Source of the DNA: Sisyra terminalis
Taxonomy: Eukaryota > Arthropoda > Insecta > Neuroptera > Sisyridae
DNA: 64,000 bases
Direction: 5' to 3'
NCBI GenBank assembly: GCA_958496175.1
Contig: OY292274.1
Span: forward strand, 4,588,001 to 4,652,000
Of the stretch, positions 23,315-34,036 are shown piece by piece. Position numbers and translations under genes: made by a program. Below the pieces are notes generated by a model that worked only from the letters and a program-made list of their open reading frames with translations, searched no databases and was not told the origin of the DNA. Numbering within the stretch: position 1 is the first letter of the stretch; every line of letters begins with the position of its first letter.

Positions 23315-24079
23315 CGTAGCTAATTGAACAATAAAAATATTAAATAAAAAATAAAAAACAAAAAGATCTTAAATAACCTGAATTTTCTTCTTATTTAAAA
23401 AATAAAATAAAATGATGTATGAAAAAAAACCAGTCATTTAAATTTTATTTTTAAATATAGATGAACTTTGTTTTATATTAAAAAGTAATAATATTTCGCT
23501 GTTTTTAACAGCACTTTGATTGTTAAATTTAAAATTTCGATTGTTGATTAACTCTACATTACCTCTTACAAACTTAGTTACCCCTTTTCACTTTTTTAGG
23601 GTAGAACTCACAAAGAAAAAAAAATTTCGTTAGTATGTTCTTATTAAACAACCCTCAGGGTCTATTTACTACTATTTAGTATTAAAAAAAAGGGCTCTGT
23701 GAGATTTGAATCCATGGCTCTTAATTACAGCATTATAGCGACAGATACGTAAGCCAATGCGCTATTAACATAGTTATAAATCTTATGTTGTAACTCTAAT
23801 GGTTTTTACAGCGCACGTTAGAATAACTGGCAGATGGCAGAATTTTTTCGTACTTACTTGACACTTATCGTTATATTTTAGACAATTCACATAAAATATT
23901 TATTAAGTATAGCCTAAATGTTATTCTGATGTATAAGCTATATTACTGCAAAACTTCATTCAAATTCTTTTAATAGTTTTTGCGTGAAAAAGTAACAAAG
24001 CTCCATATAATACATCCATTCTTATAAACTTTCACGTTTATAATATAAGTAAGGATTTACTATAATTATTTAAAAAAGC

Positions 24080-24720
24080 ATGTGATCGACCGTTTGCCCA
24101 CCCTTGGTATACAATTTCCGAAAGAAACAATTTTGTTGCTTGTATATTTTCCCGGAAAAAGCAATTTGAATAAAAACTCGATTTAGTTCATTTTCCACAT
24201 ATTGAAGTTTCAAAAAAAAATATACGCCATTAATTGGTGTCTTTTTGCCGTTCGAGAGTTCCCCAAGAAAAATGTTCTTAGCTTGCATATTTTCTTAGAC
24301 AACATTGTTAAAAGAAATGCTTAATTTGGGTCATTTTTTAAAAATTAAATTTTCCAAAAACAATTACTTACCATTAATTAGTGTGTTCTTGTTACTCGAA
24401 AGTTCTGAAAGAAAGATTTTTTTTGGCTCATCCATATAATATTCATCGCTTGCTTTTATAAGTTTTAATGCTTCAATTTTAGAGAAATGTACAAGTAGAG
24501 CTTTTTATTTAAGCAGTTTTTCCCGAAAAAATATGCAAACGATTGTTCCTTGCAAAATTCTTGAACAACAACAAAAAAACAATTAAAGGTGAAAAAAAGT
24601 TTTCGAAATTTCAATATTTAGTAAATGTTATAAATCGAGCTTTTCTTAAATGGCCTAACTGTCGAGCGACCAAAACACACCAATTAATGACACTAAAAGT
24701 TTCGAAATTCTAATATTTAT
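24080..24720. repeat. Degenerate tandem repeat, about 144-bp period
   Basis: Landmarks recur at near-constant spacing: ttaattggtgtctttttg at about 24230 and ttaattagtgtgttcttg at about 24374; gcttgtatattttc at about 24139 and gcttgcatattttc at about 24281. Related words occur at 2345-2530. Open frames across it reflect the repeat. Confidence 0.55.
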
Positions 24721-25309
24721 AGAGAAGCTTTAAATGTCAAGTTAATATATTTATATATGATTTGAAATTCTGCTTTCGTCTAGCCATTTTTTTATACTCT
24801 TAGTTGGTATCTACTTTATTTATCAGCGTATGTTTCATAATTGTGTTAGTTCCTTTTTGTTCCGCTGAAAAAATCATTAATACGAACAGGAAGTTGCTTC
24901 CTTATATTCCAAATTATGCAAGTTTCCATATCGGGTTTTTACAATTTATTATTTTATTTTTTCATTAGATTTTAAGCTTCAAAGAATCGGAAAAGGAAGC
25001 TATGAGTTAAGGATGGCGAAAACATAATTTTATTAAGCAAAATAGATTGAAAATAATGAAAGTTAAAAACTTCAGTGTTTAAAACAAAGCAGTTTTGAAA
25101 ACACACACGGTAGAAAATATAATAAAGAATAAAAAATGGCCTTCGTAAATGCAAGTTGGTGATACAACCAACCCTATAACCCATTCTTATCAGATGTTTA
25201 CGTCATTGATATTATAACAAATTATTAGAAATACTCCAAATCTTTCTTCAATTAGTCGGGACCAACGATTTTATATACATTAAATAATAAGCCAACAGCA
25301 AATTTTTTA
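24721..25309. other. AT-rich spacer without a recognised feature
   Basis: I see no supported exon or repeat here. A 70-codon minus-strand frame (24972-25184) lacks any recognisable domain. Confidence 0.4.
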
Positions 25310-25720
25310 TTATATTTTTAGTATTTAAGCATCGCTATTGTTACTATTGCCGTTAATATTTTTCCTCGAAGAAGTTTTTGAGTCTATATAAAAAAATGCT
25401 ATAATAAGATACAAACTCATGATCTTCATATACAAAGCGAATACGTTAACCACTGCCCTATTAAGATATGCAATGTTTCTATCAATATAAAATTTCAAAA
25501 AAGGAATTATTGAACTGTAAAATGAATTTATTGCACGAATTAGTTCAACTAAGAAAATGTAAATAAACTTATTTTTTAACTTTAAAGACCTTCGATCAAT
25601 AAACCACTAGTCTATCAAAAGTAAAAAAAAATATTCCCTTAGATTTATTAGTTTTACGTAGACTATACCATCTCGCATTATTTTTAAAGAAATAGTATAA
25701 ACCAGCTATAAAATACCTCA
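25310..25720 (-). mobile_element. Old Helitron remnant
   Basis: A diverged match to the 5' half of the family: a ttactatt...gttaatattt start, a tRNA-like block at about 25405-25460 (reverse), and an aaataataagg-like block near 25680. The termini are lost. Confidence 0.4.
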
Positions 25721-25913
25721 TTTTCTAATACTTTACATCGATAAAGAAATTTATTTTTTCACTATTAAATTTTCTGCAAGTTCCTGTTTCAATCTATTTT
25801 TGTTCGGTTATGTTTCACGAATCAATAATCCTGTTTCCTCTTCTGATTTAATGCAATTTATAATCAAGCCAAATTAAAATAATATAAAAAAACGGCATAT
25901 GAAAAGTTTAAAT

Positions 25914-26069
25914 ATGAAATTAAATACTTTATTCTCCCAAAGATTGTTAGCTTTTGCAGCGACAAGAGGAAAATGGGCACTTGACATGATTTTTCCCAAT
26001 CGTATGAAAACTTTCAAATGGGATTTACAAGGACTAAAATCAAATAGTTTATCTATTTTTGGTATTTAA
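25914..26069 (+). CDS. 51-codon open frame, unrecognised
   Basis: ATG to TAA without interruption, beginning MKLNTLFSQRLLAFAATRGK and containing FPNRMKTFKWDLQGLK. The amino-acid mix is more protein-like than most frames here (Trp, Phe, Arg, Gly), and the sequence is unique in the window. It has no recognised domain and no matching neighbour, so it could equally be a chance frame or a transposon scrap. Confidence 0.2.
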   Translation: MKLNTLFSQRLLAFAATRGKWALDMIFPNRMKTFKWDLQGLKSNSLSIFGI

Positions 26070-26594
26070 TTAGTTTTAGATACTCCGGTAGTGGTAGCAA
26101 AGGCAAGGTGGCATATCACTAAGGTGTAGGATAAAAATGATGACGAAGCTTTTAATTACGTAAAATAATAAATTTAAGGATCTAATGGAGGTATGTTAAA
26201 ATGCTACCAGACAACTAAAAATTTGAGAAAATGTTTTTATTTAATATTTAAGCTCCTGTGAAAATTTTAAATTGATTCACTTATTCGTTAAAAAGTTATT
26301 GCAATTTTAAAACACTATGATTTTACATGTAATCTTATGGAGATTTGGGGATCGAATAGACTAAATTTATTTTATTAGCAAAATAATGTTACCTGGCATT
26401 CCTAACTTACAAAATATATAGTTTAAACTTTAGGGAACTAATTGTAAATAAGTTTTTTCGAATTCAATATACGGTTTTTAAGAAACAAATCAAAAACAGA
26501 CCGAAAATGTGGTTTTAACTTGATAAATTAATAAGTGTATAAGAATGTGCGGTAATACTGTCGCCAACTAAGACCTACCGTCTTGTATATAGTA

Positions 26595-27268
26595 TTAGCT
26601 GTGGTAATACATTTGGTTAGATAAAAATAAAACGAACAATTTATATTTGGCACACTCATGAGTACACAGTATAAAGCGGAAAAGGATGAAATATGTCAAA
26701 TATTTTTTTTCAAGATGTTAAGCATGTCGCGCACGCTCACACACATAATGTGAGAGAGATATACTAAAGTCGCCAACGCTGCCAACCTATAAATTTAACA
26801 ACATTATCACGTTTTCATTTTTTTATATAATGTTGAATTATTAATTTAATTTTGTTTTTTTAATTATAATTGCCTGAAAAACATGCTATTTTAATGTTTT
26901 ATTTATGATTTAATTATATTAAAAAATTCTGTTAGCTGTGATAGTACATTTGGTTAGATAAAAATGAAACGCATAATTTATCTTTGTTACACTCATGAGT
27001 ACACAGTATAAAGCGGAAAAAGATGAAATATGTCAAATATTTTATTTTTAAAATGTTGAGCATGTCGCGCATGCTCACTCATGTCATGTGAGAGAGATAT
27101 ACTAAAGTCGCCAACGCTGCCAACCTATAAATTCGACAGCATTATCGCGTTTTTATTATTTTATATAATGTTGAATTATTAATTTAATTTTTATTTTTTA
27201 GTTATAATTGTCTTAAAAACATGTAAATTTAATGTTTTATTTACGATTTAATCGTATTAAAAAATTCT
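26595..27268 (+). repeat. Tandem duplication, two 337-bp units
   Basis: 26595-26931 and 26932-27268 align end to end with few differences. Each holds ttagctgtg, cactcatgagtacacagtat, a gagagagatatactaaagtc stretch and gccaacgctgccaacct. Units abut without a spacer. The source element was not recognised. Confidence 0.85.
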
Positions 27269-27825
27269 ACATTCATAACTTATGAGCATCAAATCAATAA
27301 TATTTTGATTTGTTAAGTGGAAATCAAGGCATATCCAGTCCCAAAAGTTAATTAAAAATTTTCCATATTTTTGGTTTTTTCTCATTTTGTTTAAAATTTT
27401 TGGTGAAATTTGCGATTTTCTCCAAGTCTTTATATATTTTTTTAAGTATTGGTCCATTTATTCGCCTCATGATACCCTATACGACGTAAATATTCACGAA
27501 TTTCTATTTTATGTACTTTAGTCACCGATTGTATCTCCATGACATTCTTAAAATAGGTACATTTTTAATTTTGATAATTTTTATTCTTCTTCACTCCGTT
27601 ATTTGTCTCCGAATTTGGAGAAATGGTTGGTGCGATTTAACCCGTTTTTGCCCAGTGTTCCAATGATGGAGTATTTAGAAATATTACCCCCATTTCATTA
27701 TGCATAACGCAATAAGAGTTTAGAGTGTATCAGTGTTCCAGATGTGGAACATCTTTAAAAACTCGTATTTTATCAAAACGAATACAAAAAAAGACAAAAA
27801 ATATTATCTATCATATAGGTAACAC
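27269..27825. other. AT-rich spacer before the hAT element
   Basis: No gene or defined repeat is supported. Two partly inverted words, gttccaatgatgg and ccagatgtggaac, occur near 27658 and 27737. Confidence 0.4.
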
Positions 27826-28550
27826 CAGTGGCGTAGCTAGGTAACCAAGGGCCGTGGGGCAAATTAAAAAATGGGGCTCCACTGCTATGTAAACTGATTA
27901 GGTTTTATCAAATAAAAATATGAAATATACAAATACTTTAAAAATGCTAAGCTACTTAAGCTCTTAATGAAAATAAAAATAAAAATAAAAATATTATTTA
28001 AAATAAAATATATATCCTAATAAAAATATTAAGCAGTAACAACATAAATTACTATTAATACTTGGTGTAGGTTTGGCTAATAAAACGAAATAGAGAAGAT
28101 TCAAGAGTTTAATATTTAGAGGTCGGACCTACCAACTGACTAAATAACTATTATATTTACAATTTTTTCCTAACTTTAGTTTTCGCAAAAGTATCAATGA
28201 CTTCGTTTAAATCCAGGCTTGATGCGGTTTTGTTTTCAATTGCTATTAGAGATAAATATCGGAGTCGAGTTTGGCCTATATTATTTCTTAAATAATTTTT
28301 TATTATTTTTAATTTGCTAAATGACCTTTCAGCTACTGCAGAAGTGCCAGGAATTGTAAAGAATAATAACATCGCTTTAAATACTTCCGTTAGGTCGCAT
28401 TCTAGCACTCCATATTTGCTCATTATTTCCGTACATAATTGATGAACTTCCAACTGGATTTCCAAAAGTTCAGTTCGATCAAGATTTCTGGTAAGGATTT
28501 GAGGGCCCCGGAGCACTGCCCCGCCTAGTCCCTAGGTGGCTACGCCACTG
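27826..28550 (-). mobile_element. hAT element, internally deleted, with 8-bp target duplication
   Basis: The ends are CAGTGGCGTAGC on both sides (inverted). The target duplication GGTAACAC is exact at 27818-27825 and 28551-28558. At 725 bp it is far shorter than an autonomous hAT. It keeps the C-terminal end of a transposase on the minus strand, next to the right end. Confidence 0.9.
28157..28516 (-). pseudogene. hAT transposase C-terminal (dimerisation) fragment
   Basis: A 119-codon frame with PGTSAVAERSFSKLKIIKNY, followed by LRNNIGQTRLRYLSLIAIE. The run TSA-x-AERSFSKLK-I-K-LR-x-x-x-Q-RL-x-L-x-I is the conserved hAT C-terminal dimerisation segment, in the flavour found in zinc-finger MYM-type-like transposases. 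A full transposase has several hundred residues; the catalytic part is missing because the element is deleted. The frame ends KVRKKL, close to where these proteins normally stop. It lies wholly inside the element 27826-28550. Confidence 0.85.
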
Positions 28551-28559
28551 GGTAACACT

Positions 28560-29966
28560 ATGATTTGTTGACTTTATTTGAAATTCAAAAAAAATAGGCA
28601 TAAATAGAAGACATGGAAAATTCTTACATCTAATACTTATCATCAAAGGGGTTTATATTAGTTAAATATTTTATAAGTAATTCTCCAATATTTCAAGTAA
28701 TAAAATGTTTACAATAATTTATATGAACTAAAAAAAATAGTTTATTTTGGTTATGTTAATTAAACTGAAAATTGCCTATTTTATACTTTAATATAAAAGG
28801 AAAATAAAGCCGTCATTGTTGAAGAGGGATGTATTGTGTTCTTTTAGCAAACATATAATTTAACATTTAGTTACCAATGTAAATATTTAGACAAGGGAGG
28901 ACGTGTTAAGAGCACGCGTGGGGTACACGTTTGAATAAAATGTTGGCACGCGTCTGTGATTAACTCCGGCTAACTAAATGCTATGCTTAACAATCTTTCA
29001 AATAATTTAATAAATATTGTACATATTAGTTCAGCTCAGCATAAAAGCGACGAATGGTGACATGTAAAAGCCACGTGGAGCTAACCAACACTCAATCATG
29101 TTAATTATATGCTGCAATTCATTTTGATTCTCTTGCAATTAAATTGCCTATTTACAATGTCAATATTGTACAACCAATGATAATTTAAAGTACGAGTTAA
29201 ACTTGAGCACAAAACGTTGCGTGGATTTAATAAAATATTCGAAACACGTTCGATATAGATTTTAAACTTTAAATTTGGAATGTACCCATAGAAATGAGGG
29301 GTCAATCCAAATAAAGTGGTCCAAAAATAAATGAAATGTTAGCTCTTTGTCGAACATCAAAATTAGTTGATGACCATGGGTACGTACATACACTATTAGC
29401 ATTCAGAAAGAAGTATATATTTTAAATTTAAGATATGAATAACAGTTAGCCCAGAGTATATGTTGTTTTGTGTAAAATGCTCTTTTTGCCAAGTGTATGT
29501 CACATATTAAATGGTTTAATACATTATAGTCACCTACTGAAGTATGCATTATTTTGTCATTATGTACTTGCAATACGTCTGGTCCTAGTTAAATCTCAAA
29601 CTCCAAATTTTAGGTGCATAATACTATCATACAGTACTATAATGAGGTGATGTTTCAGATTTTTATACGGTCCCCCACCAGAGATATTAAGCTCAGAAAA
29701 TTGCAAATTTTGAAAATTTCCAAATTTTGTTATTTTTTATTTTAAAAAGGCTTAAAGTCTCAGACTTCAAATTTTGTTTTTGAATACAACTATTACCTAA
29801 TCGTTTGTAAAAAAGTTTTAACGTGTAAACTCTTTCCCTTCCTTCACAATATTTCCGTGAAAATTGGAGTTTTTACAAATGATAGCTAAAAATTTAGGCT
29901 GAAATTTCACCCCTAAGAATTACATTTAGGTAAAAACGTTTTGTTACAACTTTATAGCTCATATTT
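28560..29966. other. AT-rich stretch without a recognised gene
   Basis: Short open frames (29105-29305, 29468-29650) have no recognisable features. I found no repeat partner inside the window. Confidence 0.4.
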
Positions 29967-30290
29967 TTATGAACACACTGCTTTTAGTTTCATTTTGATA
30001 GGACAAATAGGGCCTAAGATAATTAAGTTTCCGCAAACCCTTAAAAGTGCGAAAATGTCTGCGCCTAGTAAAACTAATATGGCCACCACCGGAAAACTAA
30101 AAACAATGAAATTAAAATAATGATGAATTTGAACTACCAACATGTTGGGGTGACAGCAAAAAAAAACAGAATTAAAAAAAAAGTCAAGCGACCAGTGCTG
30201 GACCGACTGAATTGGACTGACCCTGAGGGCTTTTATAACGCTAAAGTGCATATCAGAACATATATTGAATTCGAGATATGAACCGATCAT
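29967..30290 (-). CDS. 107-codon open frame, unrecognised, doubtful
   Basis: It begins MIGSYLEFNICSDMHFSVIK with an ATG and is hydrophobic in its second half (a stretch around FSFPVVAILVLLGADIFALL could span a membrane). It is the longest ATG frame without a transposon match in the window. There is no known domain, no splice context and no upstream promoter sign. The surrounding sequence (about 29660-30430) looks like noncoding transposon DNA, so a chance frame is quite possible. Confidence 0.2.
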   Translation of the reverse strand: MIGSYLEFNICSDMHFSVIKALRVSPIQSVQHWSLDFFFNSVFFCCHPNMLVVQIHHYFNFIVFSFPVVAILVLLGADIFALLRVCGNLIILGPICPIKMKLKAVCS

Positions 30291-30494
30291 TGAGCGGTTG
30301 TCCTAATAATTTTTTATGAAAAGGGGGCGGAAAGCACCGCAATCTTTTTTAAATAAAAAATAGAAAATCCGAGATTTTTTCTAAACAATAGGTACAAGTA
30401 ACGGAGTTGAAGAAAATCAACAATTAATTTTGAAATATGGCAAAGTACGATCCCGTTTGGAGAGAGCCTTTAGTATTAATAACAATTTTTTGTT

Positions 30495-30604
30495 GGTGGT
30501 TTTTTATATCAATCCCTGAAGTGGGACCTACCAAAAAAATATATCTTATAAGATAATTAGAGTTAGCTATCACATGTTAAAGTTACATGTTAAAATAATT
30601 CGTG
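30495..30604 (+). repeat. Stray fragment of the long-TIR arm
   Basis: ggtggttttttatatcaatc, then cctaccaaaaaaatatatc and gttagctatcacatgttaaag repeat part of the arm that starts just downstream. Confidence 0.5.
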
Positions 30605-32505
30605 AATTTCAAACTGTCGTGTTACGTAGAAAAAGGATCTATCCGATAAAGCCTTTGAAAACTGCACTCGCATCTAATGAAGATATCTTACCTTGTTTTT
30701 ATTGTTTTTCATCTACAATAGCCATACACTTAAATTTACACTCCTAACCCCTATACTAAGGAAATAATCGAGGTGACAACCCTTAATGTAAATATTTTTT
30801 TTCTCAGTATCTATTAAAGATATACTCATGAAATGTAAACTATACATGACTTTCAATCAACTAATTGTAATATATTTCTTTGGGAATTTTTACAGTATAA
30901 AAAACTGTAAAAAACGATAAGTAAATTTTTTGGGGGTGGTTTTTTTATATCAACCCCCAAAATGACACCTACCAAAAAATATATTTTCTATGTTAATTAG
31001 TTAGCTAGTATATATTAAAGTTATAAAATGGTTGAATTGGTGGAACATAGTTTAAAAAAAGCAAAATCAAAATATGTGGTCATATTAAAGCATGTATTAT
31101 AGTTAATTCAATTACCTAAACAAAATAAAAATATAATTACGGATAGCCTAATTTTAATGAACATTTAATCATCGTTACTGTTTTCTTTAGCAATAGTAAT
31201 TATATCAATCGCATCAAACATGGAGGTCAATATTTCAACGGCTTTTATAATTTTAGATTTATATCGAGCATGTGATAAATAGTAAATAACAGTCGCTACA
31301 TAAGCGTAATAGTCTACTGTTCTGTTCCCATGTATCCAATCTTAAACATATCTTCGAATTTCTTCATAGATATTTTCCAATTTAGTAAAGCATTTATGTG
31401 TTTTGCTATTAATATGCCTTGATCGTACCCTTACTTTAATAATACTTTCGTGATATCTTAAAAATTCAAGGGTTAGTTCATTGTTATTTAATATTTTAGG
31501 AAGATAACATACTGCGCTTTTGATAATTGATAAGTGTCAGTAAATAATATTTTAAGGTCAGTTTATCTCAGTTCTGGCCAGTCCATTACCCTATTCGAAG
31601 AAAATTTCGTAAATAGTTATCTAAGCCGATTCTAGTTCTCATTTTTAAACAATTCGTTATTGTATTCTGCTGATTTTCACGCTCCTTTATTAAGGCAATA
31701 ATAGCATCGGAAAGTTCAACATCACAGTTCAATCTTCTACCAAAAGTGTTATTTAAAAATTCAGCTATTTTGCCCAATGATTTTACCGTAGATAGAAGCT
31801 AGTTGTCCAGAACATTATGTAATAAATGGTATTTTATACCAATAGTGATGTAAAGTTTCAACAGCCTAATATACTTTAGTTACAAATCGTAATGCATTTA
31901 CTTCTTCAAATTAAATTCTTGTAGTCGAATGCCATCAAATTGCATATTATTTATAGTGAAATTTTATAGTTTATTAGTAGGTATACATATTTCGTCGACA
32001 ATTAAAATTTTTAAGAACGTATTTATGATGATAGATATAGAGATAGCAAACAGGTGTTAATATAGGATTTGGTAAAAATTGGTATGCATGCACGTATCCT
32101 TAATTAATTTTATTTTTTTAAACAATGTTCCACCAATTAGACCATTTTTAAACTTCAACATGTGATAGCTAAATAACTAAAATTTAAGATATATTTTTTT
32201 GGTAGGTGTCATTTTGGGGATTCGTATAAAAAACACCACCAAAAAATATACTTCTCGTTTTTAACAGTTTTTTTATATTGCAAAAATTGTCAAAAAAATA
32301 TATTATAATCAGTTTATTAATAGTCATTAATAGTTTCAATTTCATGAAGATAGCTTCGATAGGTACTGAGAAAAAAATATTTACGTTAAGAGTTGTCACC
32401 CCCATTATTCCCTTGCTTTAGGGGTTTGAGGTAAGGGGTTAGGTTAAGTGTATGAGATTAAGTGTATGGTTATCTTAGATGAAAAAAAAATAAAAACATA
32501 ATTTT
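30605..32505 (-). mobile_element. Long-TIR element, copy 2
   Basis: The left arm (30605-31075) and right arm (32100-32505) are inverted copies of about 0.4-0.47 kb, with the blocks gaggtgacaacccttaatgt and gggggtggtttttttatatc. About 1 kb of interior lies between them with a decayed gene on the minus strand. This copy has no nested insertion and therefore gives the empty-site sequence for the Helitron at 12168-15359. The right end stops short of the terminal motif. Confidence 0.75.
31165..31945 (-). pseudogene. Decayed gene of the long-TIR element, second copy
   Basis: From an ATG at 31945 (MQFDGIRLQEFNLKK, then stops) to a stop at 31165-31167, about 260 codons. The best-kept part is open for 63 codons from MGKIAEFLNNTFGRRLNCDV and includes ELSDAIIALIKEREN. 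After a frame change come EFLRYHESIIKVRVRSRH and YYAYVATVIYYLSHARYKSK, ending NSNDD. At least four stops and one frameshift are present. Stops differ from the copy at 11313-12085, so an intact ancestor existed. No family was recognised. Confidence 0.5.
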
Positions 32506-32569
32506 ATTACAGAAAGAAACACGAAGAATACATTCATAAGTAATTAAAGAATTAAAAGGCATTTAAGTC

Positions 32570-32705
32570 TTTAATAATTTTATAACATATTATGAAAATA
32601 GGGGGCGTCAAATTTCCGGTCCGGTCGGCGAAATCCACGCTTCGTCACGCTCCGTACAAAACCCTTGAACGAACAGACCCGTCAATATTTATCAATTTTT
32701 AATGT
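32570..32705 (+). other. Short GC-richer patch with coding-like composition
   Basis: 32605-32700 is open in one frame (KFPVRSAKSTLRHAPYKTLE) and much less AT-rich than its surroundings. No start, splice site or domain was found; probably a fragment of an old element. Confidence 0.2.
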
Positions 32706-32879
32706 TTATTTTTCCTTTTTATAATACTTTCAATAGTTGAGTTTTAAAGTCTTTTCCTGTTTTTATTCTAGTTAATTGATTTTTATACGATTCATTAACC
32801 GGTATGGCTGCAATTGTGCAGTTCTCGATATTTATGTTCAGTGAAAGTTACGTATAATATATATGTTTCATGTATATGT

Positions 32880-33045
32880 TACGGGTAAAGTTAGATTGAC
32901 GAGGAAACCTAGGTTTACCCGGGTAAACTGCGGATTATTCAAGAAACATGGGTAAAGTACGAAATATAACTGAAATTGGAAATATTTCGTGCTTTACCCG
33001 GGTAAACCGCATTCCACCCATTTTCACATGGTTAAAGTTGGGTGT
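32880..33045. repeat. Palindrome cluster with ACCCGGGT cores
   Basis: GGTTTACCCGGGTAAAC (about 32911) and CTTTACCCGGGTAAACC (about 32992) are each near-palindromic. Between them a 17-bp stem, GGTAAAGTACGAAATAT against ATATTTCGTGCTTTACC, closes a 15-nt loop with one mismatch. It could be a small MITE or a protein-binding cluster. Confidence 0.5.
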
Positions 33046-33077
33046 AAGAATTATTAAAGTTATCAAATTATATTTCC

Positions 33078-33150
33078 AGCCCACTGGTATCCGAGTGGTC
33101 TAGGTGACCGCTCCAATACTAGTAAGTAGTAGGTTCGATCCTCGTATCGT
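33078..33150 (+). tRNA. tRNA-related sequence, likely SINE head or tRNA pseudogene
   Basis: ATCCGAGTGGTCTAGGTGAC resembles the D arm of Ser/Leu-type tRNAs, and AGGTTCGATCCTCGT is a good T arm/B box at normal spacing. The acceptor stem does not pair well and no clear anticodon loop can be set, so a working tRNA is unlikely. The sequence after it (caaattttcaatatttctc) could be a SINE body. Confidence 0.4.
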
Positions 33151-33159
33151 GCAAATTTT

Positions 33160-34036
33160 CAATATTTCTCGATAAAGAATTTAATTAACCCTAGAGTCGC
33201 TAAAGAACTATAATCGACTATAATCGACGTTTTTGCGCAACCCAAGGTTAGTAAAAAGAATTTTATATTGTAAATGATAGTAAGAAAATTCTGTGAATTA
33301 TAATATTAATCTTTGAAAAATTTTACTGATATTAATATGTTACATTTAAATAAATATCAATTCCTACGAAGTTTTGCTAAAATTAATAAAAATTAATTTT
33401 TAAATTAAATATTTGAAAATGTGATGATTCATCTCGATAACCACCTTGTTATGGAACACCAAGGACGGCATATCGTATGAGGCCTTGGGCGGCATCGGAC
33501 CTAAATCCGTCACTCGAATTATATTTTTAAATACTATAGAAATCGATCGATGAACCATTTTCAATAGGAAGAACTGAAAATTCGGAGAAAATCTAACCGA
33601 ATCAAGTCATTCAAAGCCTTTTTAAAAAGAATGTTAAAAGTTTTATGGATTCTTCGATTCCTTACCTACTGCCTAGTACTACCTACCAAATATTGAGGTA
33701 GAACTTAGAATATTGAAGATAAAAAGGATGGATTTATGCTTATAAGTCCGAAACTAAACAACAGTCGACAGTATGGGTGATTCTTTGTGAATGACTTACT
33801 AATTAGCAAGGAAGAATTTATTGCCAATGGACACCTATTTGTTAATAGGTGAATCAAATTAGGTACCGAAAGGATCCGATTTTGATAAAATTTTATGGCT
33901 GATTCAACTGAAAACATTGGTTTATATCGGAGATTTTAAGTTCTAATGTCATTTTCCAGTAAAAAATTATTTTGATTTTTATTTCGTTATTGTTAAAACT
34001 ACACTACATAAAAGGTTCATTGCATTGAAAAACATA
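33160..34036. other. AT-rich spacer without a supported gene
   Basis: A GC-richer patch at about 33440-33530 (aaggacggcatatcgtatga then ggccttgggcggc) may be the end of an old DNA transposon. Nothing else was recognised. Confidence 0.3.

Larger units (their letters stand above)
22236..23400. mobile_element. Palindromic Penelope-like element ends (two inverted copies)
   Basis: The outer arms (22236-22500 and 23140-23400) are long inverted repeats. An inner inverted pair holds ctaacatccaaccgcgcg (about 22671) and its complement (about 23110). Each outer arm contains a hammerhead-ribozyme-like core at 22319-22345 (minus) and 23288-23314 (plus). Inverted terminal copies with such cores are a known trait of Penelope-like retroelements. 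No reverse transcriptase remains. Confidence 0.55.
20940..23830 (-). mobile_element. Helitron fragment interrupted by a Penelope-like palindrome
   Basis: 20940-22205 and 23425-23830 are collinear with the minus-strand Helitron at 44448-46755. They include the ggaggaactgggtttcg region (reverse), the attgctccaggtcac region, the ccccttttcactttttt block and a tRNA-like block at about 23690-23780. The break lies at 22205/23425, where the palindrome sits. Both ends of the Helitron are eroded. Confidence 0.65.

Noticed and set aside
33078..33150. Functional tRNA gene
   Set aside because: T and D arms look right, but the acceptor stem does not pair and no anticodon loop can be fixed; kept only as tRNA-related sequence.
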